Below, piece after piece: positions 8,654-17,338 of a DNA stretch of 64,000 nucleotides. Positions within the stretch are counted from its first letter, which is position 1, and each line of letters begins with the position of its first letter. Source of the stretch: UBA1479 sp038109305 (GTDB taxonomy: Bacteria; Pseudomonadota; Alphaproteobacteria; Rhodospirillales; Casp-alpha2); NCBI GenBank assembly GCA_038109305.1, contig JAYNIR010000003.1:1-64000 (forward strand), given 5' to 3'. A model generated the notes under the pieces. The model did no database searches, was not told the origin of the DNA, and worked only from the letters and a program-made list of their open reading frames with translations. A program made the position numbers and the translations under genes.

Positions 8654-9816
8654 TGGCCGACGAAACCGTCGAGTTCGAGGATATCCCGCCGGCGAAAAAC
8701 ACCCGGTTGATCGGCCATGCGGGCGCGGCGGCGGCGCTTCAGGAAGCCGCCAATTCGGGAAAGCTCGCGCACGGGTGGATGTTTTGCGGCCCCAAGGGGA
8801 TCGGCAAGGCGACGTTGGCGCACCGGTTCGCGCGCTACCTGCTGTGTGGCGGAAAGTCCGGCCCCACCGAAAACGGCGGGGCGGCGAACGCGCCGGGGTT
8901 GTTCGGCGATGCCTTGCCGCAAACCGATCCGGCGCCTTGCGCTGGGGGTACGGCCCCGCTCTACGTACCGGACGACGATCCGGCGTTTCACCGGATTACC
9001 GCGGGCGCGCATGCGGACCTCACGACCATCGAACGGCGGGTTGACCCGAAAACCGGCAAGCGCGCCAACCATATCGCCGTTGACGACGTCCGCGAAATTC
9101 AGTCGTTCCTGCACCACACGGCCGGGGAAGGCGGATGGCGTGTGGTGATCGTCGACAGCGCTTGCGAAATGAACCGGAACGCGGCAAACGCGCTGTTGAA
9201 GGCGTTGGAAGAGCCGCCGGTCCGGACGCTGATGCTGCTCGTCTGTCACAATCCAGGCGGCATCCTGCCGACGATCCGTTCGCGGTGCCGGAAAATGGTG
9301 CTACGTCCGCCTTCGCTCGCCGACGTCGGGGCATACTTGGTTGATCGCGCCCCCGGCCTGACGCAGGCGCAGGCCGACGCGCTGGCGACATTGACCGACT
9401 GCAGCATTGGACAGTCTCTTGACCTGATGGCCATCGGCGGTATGGATACGGTAGCGCGGATCATCCAGTTGATCGGATCCGTACCGGCGGGGCTGCCGAT
9501 CGACCAGATGCACGAACTGGCCGGCAGCCTGGGCCAAAGCGGGAATGAAGCCCAGTTTGAAACGTTTTCCATGGTCATTCGCTGGGCGCTTGAAGAAACC
9601 ATCCGGAAAAAGGCCGGTAAAAGCGCCGCAAACGGTGCCGAAACCTATGGGGAATTGGCCGGTCTGGCCGCCGCCGCCCCCCTTGATCGATGGTTGGAGG
9701 TATGGGAAAACGTCGGCCGTCTGCTTGACGATGTCGTTCACCTCAACCTGGATCGCAAACAGGTTGTTTTAAACGCGTTCCTTGAACTCGACCATGCAGT
9801 CGAACGGCCTGCATGA
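8653..9816 (+). CDS. holB: DNA polymerase III subunit delta'
   Basis: A clamp-loader subunit of the replicative polymerase, 387 residues from ATG 8653. The N-terminal AAA+ part has HGWMFCGPKGIGKATLAHR and the sensor-like NRNAANALLKALEEPP, and LLVCHNPGGILPTIRSRC carries the SRC arginine motif. The start overlaps the tmk stop by one base, whereas the frame extends far upstream into tmk without biological meaning. The insert around residues 65-105 with several Gly/Pro replaces the zinc-ribbon region; I see only scattered cysteines there. Confidence 0.95.
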   Translation: MADETVEFEDIPPAKNTRLIGHAGAAAALQEAANSGKLAHGWMFCGPKGIGKATLAHRFARYLLCGGKSGPTENGGAANAPGLFGDALPQTDPAPCAGGTAPLYVPDDDPAFHRITAGAHADLTTIERRVDPKTGKRANHIAVDDVREIQSFLHHTAGEGGWRVVIVDSACEMNRNAANALLKALEEPPVRTLMLLVCHNPGGILPTIRSRCRKMVLRPPSLADVGAYLVDRAPGLTQAQADALATLTDCSIGQSLDLMAIGGMDTVARIIQLIGSVPAGLPIDQMHELAGSLGQSGNEAQFETFSMVIRWALEETIRKKAGKSAANGAETYGELAGLAAAAPLDRWLEVWENVGRLLDDVVHLNLDRKQVVLNAFLELDHAVERPA

Positions 9817-9849
9817 CAACCTGCCAAATTGACCTCAGGAAACCCCTGT

Positions 9850-11418
9850 ATGCCCGCGACGCCGTACTACCTGACCACGCCCATTTACTACGTGAACGAC
9901 GTGCCGCACATCGGCCACGCTTACACGACGCTGGCGTGTGATGTGCTGGCGCGGTTCAAGCGCCTTGACAGGTTCGACGTCAAGTTTCTGACCGGCACCG
10001 ACGAACACGGCCAAAAAGTCGAAAAATCCGCCGCCGCCGCCGGCACGGACCCACAGTCGTTCGCCGACCGGGTGTCGGAAAACTTCCGCCGGTTGGCAGA
10101 TTTCATGGGCTATACCCACGACGATTTCATCCGCACCACCGAAGACCGGCACAAAGCCGCCTGCCAGGCCATGTGGCAGCGCATGACCGCAAGCGGCGAT
10201 ATCTACCTCGGCAGTTATTCCGGCTGGTACGCTGTCCGGGACGAGGCGTTTTACGGCGAGGGCGAACTGACTACCGATCCCGACGGCGTCAAGCGGGCAC
10301 CCAGCGGCGCCGAAGTCGAATGGGTGGAGGAACCGAGCTATTTCTTCCGTCTGTCCGCATGGCAAGACCGGCTTTTGGCGTTTTACGACGCGCATCCGGA
10401 CTTCATCCTGCCGCAAACCCGGCGCAACGAGGTCATCAGCTTCGTCAAGGGCGGGCTGGACGATTTGTCAATTTCCCGGACAACTTTTAACTGGGGCGTG
10501 CCGGTGCCGGGCGACGCGGACCATATATTCTACGTCTGGCTGGATGCGCTGACCAACTATATCTCGGCGCTCGGCTTTCCCGACGAAACCGGCGAATACG
10601 CCAAATACTGGCCGTGCGACCTGCACATGGTCGGCAAGGACATTCTCCGGTTCCACACGGTCTATTGGCCGGCATTTCTGATGTCGGCGGGGCTCGAGCC
10701 GCCGAAACGCGTGTTTGCCCATGGCTGGTGGACCAATGAAGGCCAGAAGATTTCAAAGTCCCTCGGCAACGTCATCGATCCCGCTGATCTGGTTGAGAAA
10801 TATGGCCTTGATCAGGTACGGTTCTTTCTTTTGCGCGAAGTGCCGTTCGGCAACGACGGCGATTTTTCCCACGACGCCATGGTCGGGCGGATGAACAGCG
10901 AACTGGCCAACGACTACGGCAACCTCGTGCAGCGGGTGTTGTCGATGATCGCGAAAAACTGCGGCGGATCTGTGCCGACGCCGGGCGAATTGACGGCGGC
11001 GGATCGGGCGATGCTCGATCCCGCGGGCGCGCTTTTAGACCAGGTCCGCGATATGCTGGACAGGCAGGCGTTCCACGAAGCGCTGGAGACGATCTGGCGG
11101 GTGATTCGCCAAGCCAACGGCTACGTGGACCAGCAAGCCCCCTGGAAATTGCGCAAGGAAGATCCGGACCGCATGGCGACGGTGCTTTACGTACTGGCCG
11201 AAGCCATCCGGCGGCTCGCGATCCTGACGCAGCCGTTCATGCCGGACGCGTCCGGTCGGATTTTAGATCAACTGGCCGTGCCGGCGGATGCCCGGGATAC
11301 GGCGGCGCTCGCCGACGGCCTGATGCTGACGCCCGGAACGCCGCTGCCGGCGCCTGCGGGCGTGTTTCCCCGATTTACCGGTGACGCCGCCGAGGCCGGG
11401 AAGGGCGCGCCCGCATGA
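9850..11418 (+). CDS. metG: Methionyl-tRNA synthetase
   Basis: Charges tRNA-Met; a class I synthetase of 522 residues. The HIGH motif is HIGHAYTT near residue 22 and the KMSKS motif is KISKSLGN near residue 300. The connective-peptide region SGWYAVRDEAFY has no zinc-binding Cys-x2-Cys knuckles, which marks the zinc-free subtype, and the C-terminal EMAP-like tRNA-binding domain is absent. I start at ATG 9850 because CAGGAAA lies about 9 bases upstream. An in-frame TTG at 9829 lacks support. The stop overlaps the tatD start as ATGA. Confidence 0.97.
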   Translation: MPATPYYLTTPIYYVNDVPHIGHAYTTLACDVLARFKRLDRFDVKFLTGTDEHGQKVEKSAAAAGTDPQSFADRVSENFRRLADFMGYTHDDFIRTTEDRHKAACQAMWQRMTASGDIYLGSYSGWYAVRDEAFYGEGELTTDPDGVKRAPSGAEVEWVEEPSYFFRLSAWQDRLLAFYDAHPDFILPQTRRNEVISFVKGGLDDLSISRTTFNWGVPVPGDADHIFYVWLDALTNYISALGFPDETGEYAKYWPCDLHMVGKDILRFHTVYWPAFLMSAGLEPPKRVFAHGWWTNEGQKISKSLGNVIDPADLVEKYGLDQVRFFLLREVPFGNDGDFSHDAMVGRMNSELANDYGNLVQRVLSMIAKNCGGSVPTPGELTAADRAMLDPAGALLDQVRDMLDRQAFHEALETIWRVIRQANGYVDQQAPWKLRKEDPDRMATVLYVLAEAIRRLAILTQPFMPDASGRILDQLAVPADARDTAALADGLMLTPGTPLPAPAGVFPRFTGDAAEAGKGAPA

Positions 11419-12239
11419 CCGGGCACCGGGCACTCCTTGTCGACAGCCACTGTCATCTGGATTTTCCCGATTTCGGCGACGAACTGGACGATGTGGTCGA
11501 CCGCGCGGGGGCCGCGGGCATCGGCCATATGGTGACGATTTCGACGCATCTTAGCCGGTTCGAGCGCGTCCTTGGCGTGGCTGAGCGATTCAACAACATC
11601 TTTTGCACCGTCGGCATTCACCCGCATCAGGCCGCCAGCGAACCCGAGACCGATGCCGAAACCCTGGTCGCCATGGCAAAACACCCAAAAGTCGTTGGGA
11701 TCGGTGAAACAGGGCTGGATTTCTATTACGAACGCAGCCCCCGGGACGTGCAGGAACGCCAGTTCCGCGCCCATATCGACGCCGCCCGGGAGAGTGGCCT
11801 GCCGCTAATCGTCCATACCCGGGACGCGGACGACGATACCATCCGCGTGATGCGCGAATCCCACGACCAGGACGGGCCGTTTCCGGGTTTGATCCACTGT
11901 TTCAGCGCCGGTCAGGAGGTCGCCGACGCGGCGCTTGATATGGGTCTCTACATTTCGATTTCCGGCATCGTGACGTTCAAAAATGCCGAAGCGCTCCGCG
12001 AAACGGTGAAACAAGTGGCGCTCGACCGGCTGCTGGTCGAAACCGACTCGCCGTTTCTGGCGCCGATCCCCAACCGCGGCAAACGGAACGAACCCGCCTT
12101 CACCGCCCATACGGCGGCAAAAGTGGCGGAAATCCGGGACATGGCGTTCGACGACCTGGCCCGGGCGACGACCGACAATTTCTTTTCGCTGTTTACAAAG
12201 GCGCGGGACTTCGTCGGCAGCCAAGGTGCCCAAGCGTGA
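11415..12239 (+). CDS. TatD-family metal-dependent hydrolase
   Basis: A 274-residue TIM-barrel hydrolase of the TatD/YcfH group, a DNase or 3'-5' exonuclease in studied members. Metal ligands are visible: SHCHLDFPD near the N-terminus, GIGETGLDFYYE, LIVHTRDADDD, LIHCFSAG and LVETDSPFLAP. ATGA overlaps with metG upstream and GTGA with the downstream hydrolase, so the three genes form one translationally coupled unit. Confidence 0.93.
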   Translation: MTGHRALLVDSHCHLDFPDFGDELDDVVDRAGAAGIGHMVTISTHLSRFERVLGVAERFNNIFCTVGIHPHQAASEPETDAETLVAMAKHPKVVGIGETGLDFYYERSPRDVQERQFRAHIDAARESGLPLIVHTRDADDDTIRVMRESHDQDGPFPGLIHCFSAGQEVADAALDMGLYISISGIVTFKNAEALRETVKQVALDRLLVETDSPFLAPIPNRGKRNEPAFTAHTAAKVAEIRDMAFDDLARATTDNFFSLFTKARDFVGSQGAQA

Positions 12240-13009
12240 AGATCAGGGTTCTCGGGTCCGGCGCGTCCAGCGGCACGCCCTCGGTCGAACACGGCTGGGG
12301 AAAGTGCGATCCCGCGGACCCCAAAAACCGCAGAACCCGGCCGTCGATAATGGTTTCGGACGGCGACACCCAGGTGCTGATCGATACGTCGCCGGACCTT
12401 CGCGAACAGTTGCTGGCCGCCGAGGTCACGCGGCTTGACGCGGTGATCCTGAGCCACGCTCACGCCGACCACCTACACGGCATCGACGATATCCGGGGGA
12501 TCAACCGGCGAATGAATGCGGCCGTTGACCTGTGGGCCCAGGAATACGTACTGCAAACAGTAAAGGACCGATTTCCTTATGTCCTTACGCCGCTCCGCGG
12601 CGGCGCCACCACATATTACAAACCGACCCTGACGGCCAAGCAGTTCGAGCCGTTCCGTCCGTTCCGTGTCGGGCGCCTGGAATTCCTTCCGATCACCCAG
12701 GATCACGGGTTTTCCACCAGCTTCGGATTCCGCATGGGCGACACCGCCTATACGACGGATTTCGTGCGGCTGGATGACCGGGCGTTCGAAACGCTGAGGG
12801 GGGTGGGTACCTGGATCATCGGAACCTTCAGCTGGGATTCGCACCCGACGCATTTACACGTCGACGGTGCGCTGGCACTCCGCGACAAGGTAAAACCCAA
12901 GCGGATGATCCTGACGCACCTGAGCTCGGCGATTGATTTTAAGACGGTCGAAGACTACGTGCCGGAAGGCGTTTCCGCCGCATATGATGGCTTGGAAATC
13001 GATTGTTAA
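12236..13009 (+). CDS. Metallo-beta-lactamase-fold hydrolase, PhnP-like
   Basis: A 257-residue MBL-fold protein. The metal motif is LSHAHADHLHGIDD and further ligands lie in the QDHGFSTSFGFR, YTTDFV and LTHLSSAID regions. The N-terminus GSGASSGTPSVEHGWGKC is typical of PhnP-like phosphodiesterases (5-phosphoribosyl 1,2-cyclic phosphate) and related tRNase-Z-like enzymes. The start is GTG overlapping the tatD stop (GTGA). In this context it is often only annotated as MBL-fold hydrolase; the substrate is not established here. Confidence 0.9.
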   Translation: MKIRVLGSGASSGTPSVEHGWGKCDPADPKNRRTRPSIMVSDGDTQVLIDTSPDLREQLLAAEVTRLDAVILSHAHADHLHGIDDIRGINRRMNAAVDLWAQEYVLQTVKDRFPYVLTPLRGGATTYYKPTLTAKQFEPFRPFRVGRLEFLPITQDHGFSTSFGFRMGDTAYTTDFVRLDDRAFETLRGVGTWIIGTFSWDSHPTHLHVDGALALRDKVKPKRMILTHLSSAIDFKTVEDYVPEGVSAAYDGLEIDC

Positions 13010-13093
13010 TTCCTAATAATTTGTTTAAGGTGATCACCGTAACAAACAGTAAAAAATAATAAATTATGATTTTTCATAATATACATTATCACA
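13010..13093. other. AT-rich spacer with two palindromes
   Basis: The 84 bases are strongly AT-biased compared with both neighbours. They contain a perfect 10-base palindrome GGTGATCACC (13029-13038) and a perfect 7-bp hairpin with a TTTT loop (13063-13080). Neither is a standard terminator, because no GC stem precedes a T run. The segment marks the edge of a broken gene fragment and may be foreign DNA. Confidence 0.6.
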
Positions 13094-13653
13094 TTTTTTA
13101 TTAAGGGCACGCTCTACCAAGAATTAGACTTTGTTGGAGATGTTATATTCGAGGTCGCGCCAGACCCAAATAACGTGGAGCTGTCGTCCCGTTGGAACGC
13201 GCTCCCTCCTGAAGTAAAGCTGTCGATCAGCGACGCAGTATCGAAGAGCGTCCTGCCTGCCGTCCTGCGGGCAGCGGGCGCTGAAGTTACGGCGAAATCG
13301 ACGGTGCGGTCTGGGTCCAGAGGCCCGGCACCGACAAAAAACCGCTGTCGCGCGTTTCGGTCGAACTGGTCGACCAGTGCGGCAAAGTCGTGCGCACGAA
13401 AAAATCCGCCTATGACGGGTTCTTCCTGCTCGATTTCATCAAACCGGGCAAATACACGGTGCGCATCAGCGCGGCGGACCTGGAAAGCAAAAACGTGACT
13501 TCGTCTGAAACCCACGACGTCGAAGTCACCGGCAGCTGCACGGTCCTTAGCGGACTGGATTTCACACTGACGCCTGGGCCTGATAAAAACAACAGTCACA
13601 ATAGCGGAACCATCGGGAACCCCGGTTTACACGCCCCCAAAGGAATAAACGGC
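13094..13653 (+). pseudogene. Fragment of a surface or usher-type protein with a carboxypeptidase-regulatory-like domain
   Basis: Two coding-like pieces lie in different frames. The first (about 13094-13300) reads LYQELDFVGDVIFEVAPDP and SKSVLPAVLRAAGAEV. The second (from about 13300) reads EIDGAVWVQRPGTDKKPLS, VSVELVDQCGKVVR, SAYDGFFLLDFIKPGKYTV and VTGSCTVLSGLDFTL. This is the beta-sandwich pattern of CarboxypepD_reg/SdrD-B-like repeats in cell-surface and outer-membrane usher proteins. A single missing base near 13293 joins them. There is no start codon and no N-terminal part, and the second frame has no stop before mazG, into which it reads in frame. A decayed gene end is the simplest explanation. 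Confidence 0.6.
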
Positions 13654-14466
13654 ATGAACAAACTGATCGACATCATGGCGCGCCTACGCGACCCCCGCTC
13701 CGGCTGCCCCTGGGACGTGGAGCAGACGTTCGCCACCATCGCGCCTTATACGATCGAGGAAGCCTACGAGGTCGCCGACGCCATCGACCGCGACGACATG
13801 CCGGGCCTGAGAGATGAATTGGGCGACCTGCTGCTGCAGGTGGTGTTTCACGCCCGCATGGCGGAAGAAGCCGGGCTGTTTGCGTTCGATCAAGTGGTCG
13901 ACGCGATCTGCGATAAAATGATCCGCCGCCACCCGCATGTATTCGGCGACGACACGGTCGACAGCGCCGAAGCACAAACCGCCAATTGGGAGAACCTGAA
14001 GGCGGCCGAACGCGAACAGGCCGGCGGCGACGGCCGGCCGGCCAGCGTGCTGGACGGGGTCGCCGGCGCCCTACCCGCGCTGATGCGGGCGGAAAAGCTG
14101 CAAAAGCGGGCGTCCCGGGTCGGATTCGACTGGGACGATCCGGCGCGAGTACTGGACAAACTCACGGAAGAAATATCCGAAGTCCGAGAAGCCATTGCGA
14201 TGCCCGAGAGCCCGGCGCGGGCGAACGCCTTGGAGGACGAAATCGGGGATTTGCTGTTTGTCGTCACCAACCTGGCCCGCCACTTGGCGATTGACCCGGA
14301 ACAGGCGCTCCGCCGGGGAAACGGGAAGTTCGAGCGGCGGTTCCGCGCCATGGAACGCCATTACGCGGATGCCGGCGTGGATATAGCCGAAATTCCGCTG
14401 GATGACTTGGAGTCCCAATGGCAAGCCGTTAAACGCCGGTTGGACGGCGGGCCAGAAAACCGCTAA
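13654..14466 (+). CDS. mazG: Nucleoside triphosphate pyrophosphohydrolase MazG
   Basis: Hydrolyses NTPs to NMP and pyrophosphate, a house-cleaning enzyme. The 270 residues show the two MazG repeats: LRDPRSGCPWDVEQTF, then TIEEAYEVADAI and DELGDLLLQVVFHARMAEE in the first half, and DKLTEEISEVREAI and EDEIGDLLFVVTNLAR in the second, with the EExxE/ExxD metal ligands. ATG 13654 has AAAGGAA about 10 bases upstream. The open frame continues 5' into the decayed fragment without a stop; family comparison supports 13654. Confidence 0.95.
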   Translation: MNKLIDIMARLRDPRSGCPWDVEQTFATIAPYTIEEAYEVADAIDRDDMPGLRDELGDLLLQVVFHARMAEEAGLFAFDQVVDAICDKMIRRHPHVFGDDTVDSAEAQTANWENLKAAEREQAGGDGRPASVLDGVAGALPALMRAEKLQKRASRVGFDWDDPARVLDKLTEEISEVREAIAMPESPARANALEDEIGDLLFVVTNLARHLAIDPEQALRRGNGKFERRFRAMERHYADAGVDIAEIPLDDLESQWQAVKRRLDGGPENR

Positions 14467-14522
14467 CCCGGGTGGCGGAATTTAGTAAAACCAATCGGTA
14501 ATCGGTTACGGAGCACCTGCCT

Positions 14523-15140
14523 ATGATCCGGCGAATTCGCCTGCCCCTTCTGGCCCTGGCCCTGATGACGGTTTTGTCGAGCTGTTATCTGCCGGCCCGG
14601 TTCGACATGGAAATCGAATTCGACCGCCGGGGCTATTACAAAATGATCTTCGCCGGCTATATGGTCGACATGAGGCTCTACAACGACCTGAAAAGCGGCA
14701 AGGTGAAGGGTCCAGCCGAAGTCGAAGAGGTCAAAAAGCTGCAGGCGGACATCGAACGCGATCCGTCCGCATCGGATTTCAGCTATATCAAACAAGGGTA
14801 TTTCCGCCTGAAATGGCAGCGCGAAGGCGATCTATTAAAGGCGAAATCGGTGACGTTCCTGCGCCGGAACGAGACCTTCTTTGCCCTGTCCTTTAACAAG
14901 AACACCTATGCCGTGAACATGGTCGGCCGGTCCCTGGCGGAATCGCAAAAACAACGGATTGTCGATGCCGGGCTGAACATGACCGGGGAACTCAGGGTCA
15001 TTACCGATACCAAGGTGATCGGCCACAATGCCGATCAAGTGAAGGATTTTTCCGCCCGCGGCCTCGGCGCGAAAGTTTACGTATGGCGATTTCCAAACAT
15101 TTTCCGGGCGACGCCGAGCATGCAGATAACGCTGCGCTGA
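14523..15140 (+). CDS. Lipoprotein, LppM-like
   Basis: A 205-residue predicted lipoprotein. The signal MIRRIRLPLLALALMTVL ends in LSSC. The body contains FDMEIEFDRRGYYKMIFAGY and GELRVITDTKVIGHNADQV, ending in a VWRF...PSMQITL strand. This pattern resembles the LppM domain of mycobacterial lipoproteins, in which the N-terminal half often carries a helical insert as here (residues 55-80, charged). Function is unknown. It lies 56 bases after mazG on the same strand and probably shares its transcript. Confidence 0.65.
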   Translation: MIRRIRLPLLALALMTVLSSCYLPARFDMEIEFDRRGYYKMIFAGYMVDMRLYNDLKSGKVKGPAEVEEVKKLQADIERDPSASDFSYIKQGYFRLKWQREGDLLKAKSVTFLRRNETFFALSFNKNTYAVNMVGRSLAESQKQRIVDAGLNMTGELRVITDTKVIGHNADQVKDFSARGLGAKVYVWRFPNIFRATPSMQITLR

Positions 15141-15170
15141 CGGGATATGGACGGCTGGCAGGACCGCCGA

Positions 15171-16040
15171 TCAAGATTTCCTGAGTCTGCGGATCAGCGA
15201 CGACGTATCCCATCGTCCGCCGCCCATTTCCTGAATTTCCGCATAAAACCGGTCGATCTCGCGGGTCGTCGGTAGCGTTGCGCCGTTCTGTTCGGCCTCG
15301 GCCATGCAGATGCCCAGGTCCTTGCGCATCCAGTCAACGGCAAAGCCGAAATCGAACTTGTCGTCGACCATCGTTTCGCCCCGGTTTTCCATCTGCCAGG
15401 ACTGCGCCGCGCCCTTGGAAATGACGGCCAGCACTTTTTTCACGTCGAGCCCGGCGCGGAGCCCGAAATCGAGCCCCTCGGAAAGGCCCTGAACGACGCC
15501 AGCGACGGTGATCTGGTTGACCATCTTGCACAATTGTCCCGACCCGACGGGACCCAGCAGTGTGACCGCGCGGGCATAGCAGTCGATGACCGGCGCCGCC
15601 CGGTCGAAGGGCCCCTGTTCACCGCCGCACATCACGGTCAAAAAACCGTTTTCCGCCCCCGCCTGGCCGCCGGAAACCGGGCCGTCGAGGAATGCAACGC
15701 CGACGTCGGCGGCTTTTTCAGCGATTTCCCGGGCGACGATGGCCGACGCCGTGGTGTGGTCGACGAAAACCGATCCTTTCGCCATGCCGGCCAGGATGCC
15801 GTCGTCGCCGTAGACGACGCTTCGGAGGTCGTCATCGTTGCCGACGCAGGAAAACACGAATTCCGCCCCCTCGGCCGCGTCGGCGGGCGTCGCTGCGTGG
15901 CTGCCGCCATACTGGGCAGCCCAGGCCTCGGCCTTTTTCGCCGTCCGATTATATACCCGGACATCGTGCCCTTTTTGGGCCAGGTGTCCAGCCATGGGGT
16001 ATCCCATGACGCCAAGTCCGATGAACGCACAGCGAGCCAT
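15171..16040 (-). CDS. NAD(P)-binding beta-hydroxyacid dehydrogenase, 3-hydroxyisobutyrate dehydrogenase type
   Basis: A 289-residue oxidoreductase. The Rossmann start is FIGLGVMGYPMAGHLAQKGH, the substrate-binding motif is FLDGPVSGGQAGAENG, and the catalytic Lys region is GQLCKMVNQITVAG. The family includes HIBADH, tartronate semialdehyde reductase and succinate semialdehyde/glyoxylate reductases. A valine-degradation role is possible but not shown by the context; the next gene upstream is an inositol-phosphatase-like enzyme. Confidence 0.9.
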   Translation of the reverse strand: MARCAFIGLGVMGYPMAGHLAQKGHDVRVYNRTAKKAEAWAAQYGGSHAATPADAAEGAEFVFSCVGNDDDLRSVVYGDDGILAGMAKGSVFVDHTTASAIVAREIAEKAADVGVAFLDGPVSGGQAGAENGFLTVMCGGEQGPFDRAAPVIDCYARAVTLLGPVGSGQLCKMVNQITVAGVVQGLSEGLDFGLRAGLDVKKVLAVISKGAAQSWQMENRGETMVDDKFDFGFAVDWMRKDLGICMAEAEQNGATLPTTREIDRFYAEIQEMGGGRWDTSSLIRRLRKS

Positions 16041-16103
16041 ATGCCAAAATCCTAAAGCAGTCTACCGATTGACGGGAAGCCCGGGAAAACGGGCGATGCG
16101 AAG

Positions 16104-16955
16104 CTATTTGAATACCTTCCGGCGGGGCCGGGCGCAAGGATTCAGGCCTGGCCCAGCATGTCCGCCAATTGGGTCCAGGAGGCCGGCGCCAGAAGCAGGT
16201 GATCGCCGGGGGGCGCGCCGGGCCGGTCCGTAGGGTCGTTCGCCGGGGCCCAGCGCCGCCCGCCCGCCGGCCTGCTGATAGAGCAGCACGCCCGCCGCGT
16301 GGTCCCACGGCATCAGTTTTCCCGCATAGCGCCCAAAATCCAACCGCCCCTGGGCCAAATCCATGTATTTTCTGATCAGGCCGACGCAGCTGCAGCGCAG
16401 CATCTGTTTGGAAACCACGCAGCCCCGGGCCGATGCTTCGCCGCGGATTTTGTCAGCAAGCCACGGGCCGACGAATCCGGTCATGACGCGGATCGGCTTC
16501 GCCGCCGGGACCAAAAGCTTTTTTACGTCAAGCAGTGCGCCGCCGCGTTTTTCCGCCAACGCCATGCGGCCGTTGACCAGATCGAAGATCCACTCCCGCA
16601 CCGTTTCACCCCGGCGGCAGTAGGCGACGAGCGACGCAAACCGGTCGACCCCGTTGGCGAAATTCCGCGTTCCGTCAAGCGGATCAATGATCCAGGCGGC
16701 GTCCGCCGACCCAAGACTGGCAAGGTTATCCGGCGACGTTTCGTGAGATTCCTCACCAACGATGAGCGCCCCCGTCGAAATCTCGGAAAGCCGTTTTGCA
16801 AGTGCCGTTCCCGCCGCCCGGTCGGCGACGGTTACCAGATCACCTGGATTTTTTTCGTCGATGTCGGCGGCGGAGAGCTTTTTAAACCACGGCATAATTT
16901 CAAGCACCGCAACTTCGCGGATGATATCCGCGACCCCATCGGCGTGGTCAGCCAT
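16104..16955 (-). CDS. Inositol monophosphatase-family phosphatase with frameshifted C-terminus
   Basis: Family motifs are present: DLVTVADRAAG, VGEESHE, WIIDPLDGTRNFANG (metal binding) and PWDHAAG near the end. The family includes SuhB, histidinol-phosphatase (HisN) and CysQ types; the specificity cannot be fixed. After GERPY the frame reads a Pro/Arg/Gly-rich tail, while the +1 neighbouring frame reads DRPGAPPGDHLLLAPASWTQ and then ends with LADMLGQA at a TGA at 16142. One extra base near 16228-16232 therefore seems to have shifted the last 30 residues. The main domain is intact, so the enzyme may still work. Start ATG 16955. Confidence 0.85.
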   Translation of the reverse strand: MADHADGVADIIREVAVLEIMPWFKKLSAADIDEKNPGDLVTVADRAAGTALAKRLSEISTGALIVGEESHETSPDNLASLGSADAAWIIDPLDGTRNFANGVDRFASLVAYCRRGETVREWIFDLVNGRMALAEKRGGALLDVKKLLVPAAKPIRVMTGFVGPWLADKIRGEASARGCVVSKQMLRCSCVGLIRKYMDLAQGRLDFGRYAGKLMPWDHAAGVLLYQQAGGRAALGPGERPYGPARRAPRRSPASGAGLLDPIGGHAGPGLNPCARPRRKVFK

Positions 16956-16963
16956 CGGCGCGG

Positions 16964-17233
16964 TCAGTTGGAATAAATGTCGCGGTCGCGGTGGAACGCT
17001 TCGGCGAGGTCCTGCAGAATCTGGGCAGTGTCCTTGCTGTAATCCGCCCGCTGAATAAGAGCGCGGGTAACGAAGGTCGCGAATGACACGGCCTCACCCT
17101 TGCCGCGAAGCCGGAATTCGTCGGCAAGCGTCTGCAGGTGATCGTGCACATGCGACTTGGCCATCACGTTAAGCTGACGTTTAACCAGCTTGTTTTTGGA
17201 GCGCCACTTGTTTTGGCTGCGATTGGTCGCCAT
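16964..17233 (-). CDS. Hypothetical protein, 89 residues
   Basis: A short basic protein (MATNRSQNKWRSKNKLVKRQ ...). It contains helix-like repeats such as HVHDHLQTLADEFRLRGKGE and FATFVTRALIQRADYSKDTAQ. I recognise no domain. The stop lies 8 bases before the phosphatase start on the same strand, so the two are probably cotranscribed. A nucleic-acid-binding role is only a guess from its basic N-terminus. Confidence 0.7.
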   Translation of the reverse strand: MATNRSQNKWRSKNKLVKRQLNVMAKSHVHDHLQTLADEFRLRGKGEAVSFATFVTRALIQRADYSKDTAQILQDLAEAFHRDRDIYSN

Positions 17234-17338
17234 CGGTTTATGTCCCGTCTTACCCCCTCGGACCGCCCAATCGCGGCCCCACGGCCCCTATCCAAGCGTA
17301 AAATCCTTACCAACCGGTTAGGGCCGCATCCGTCCGGG

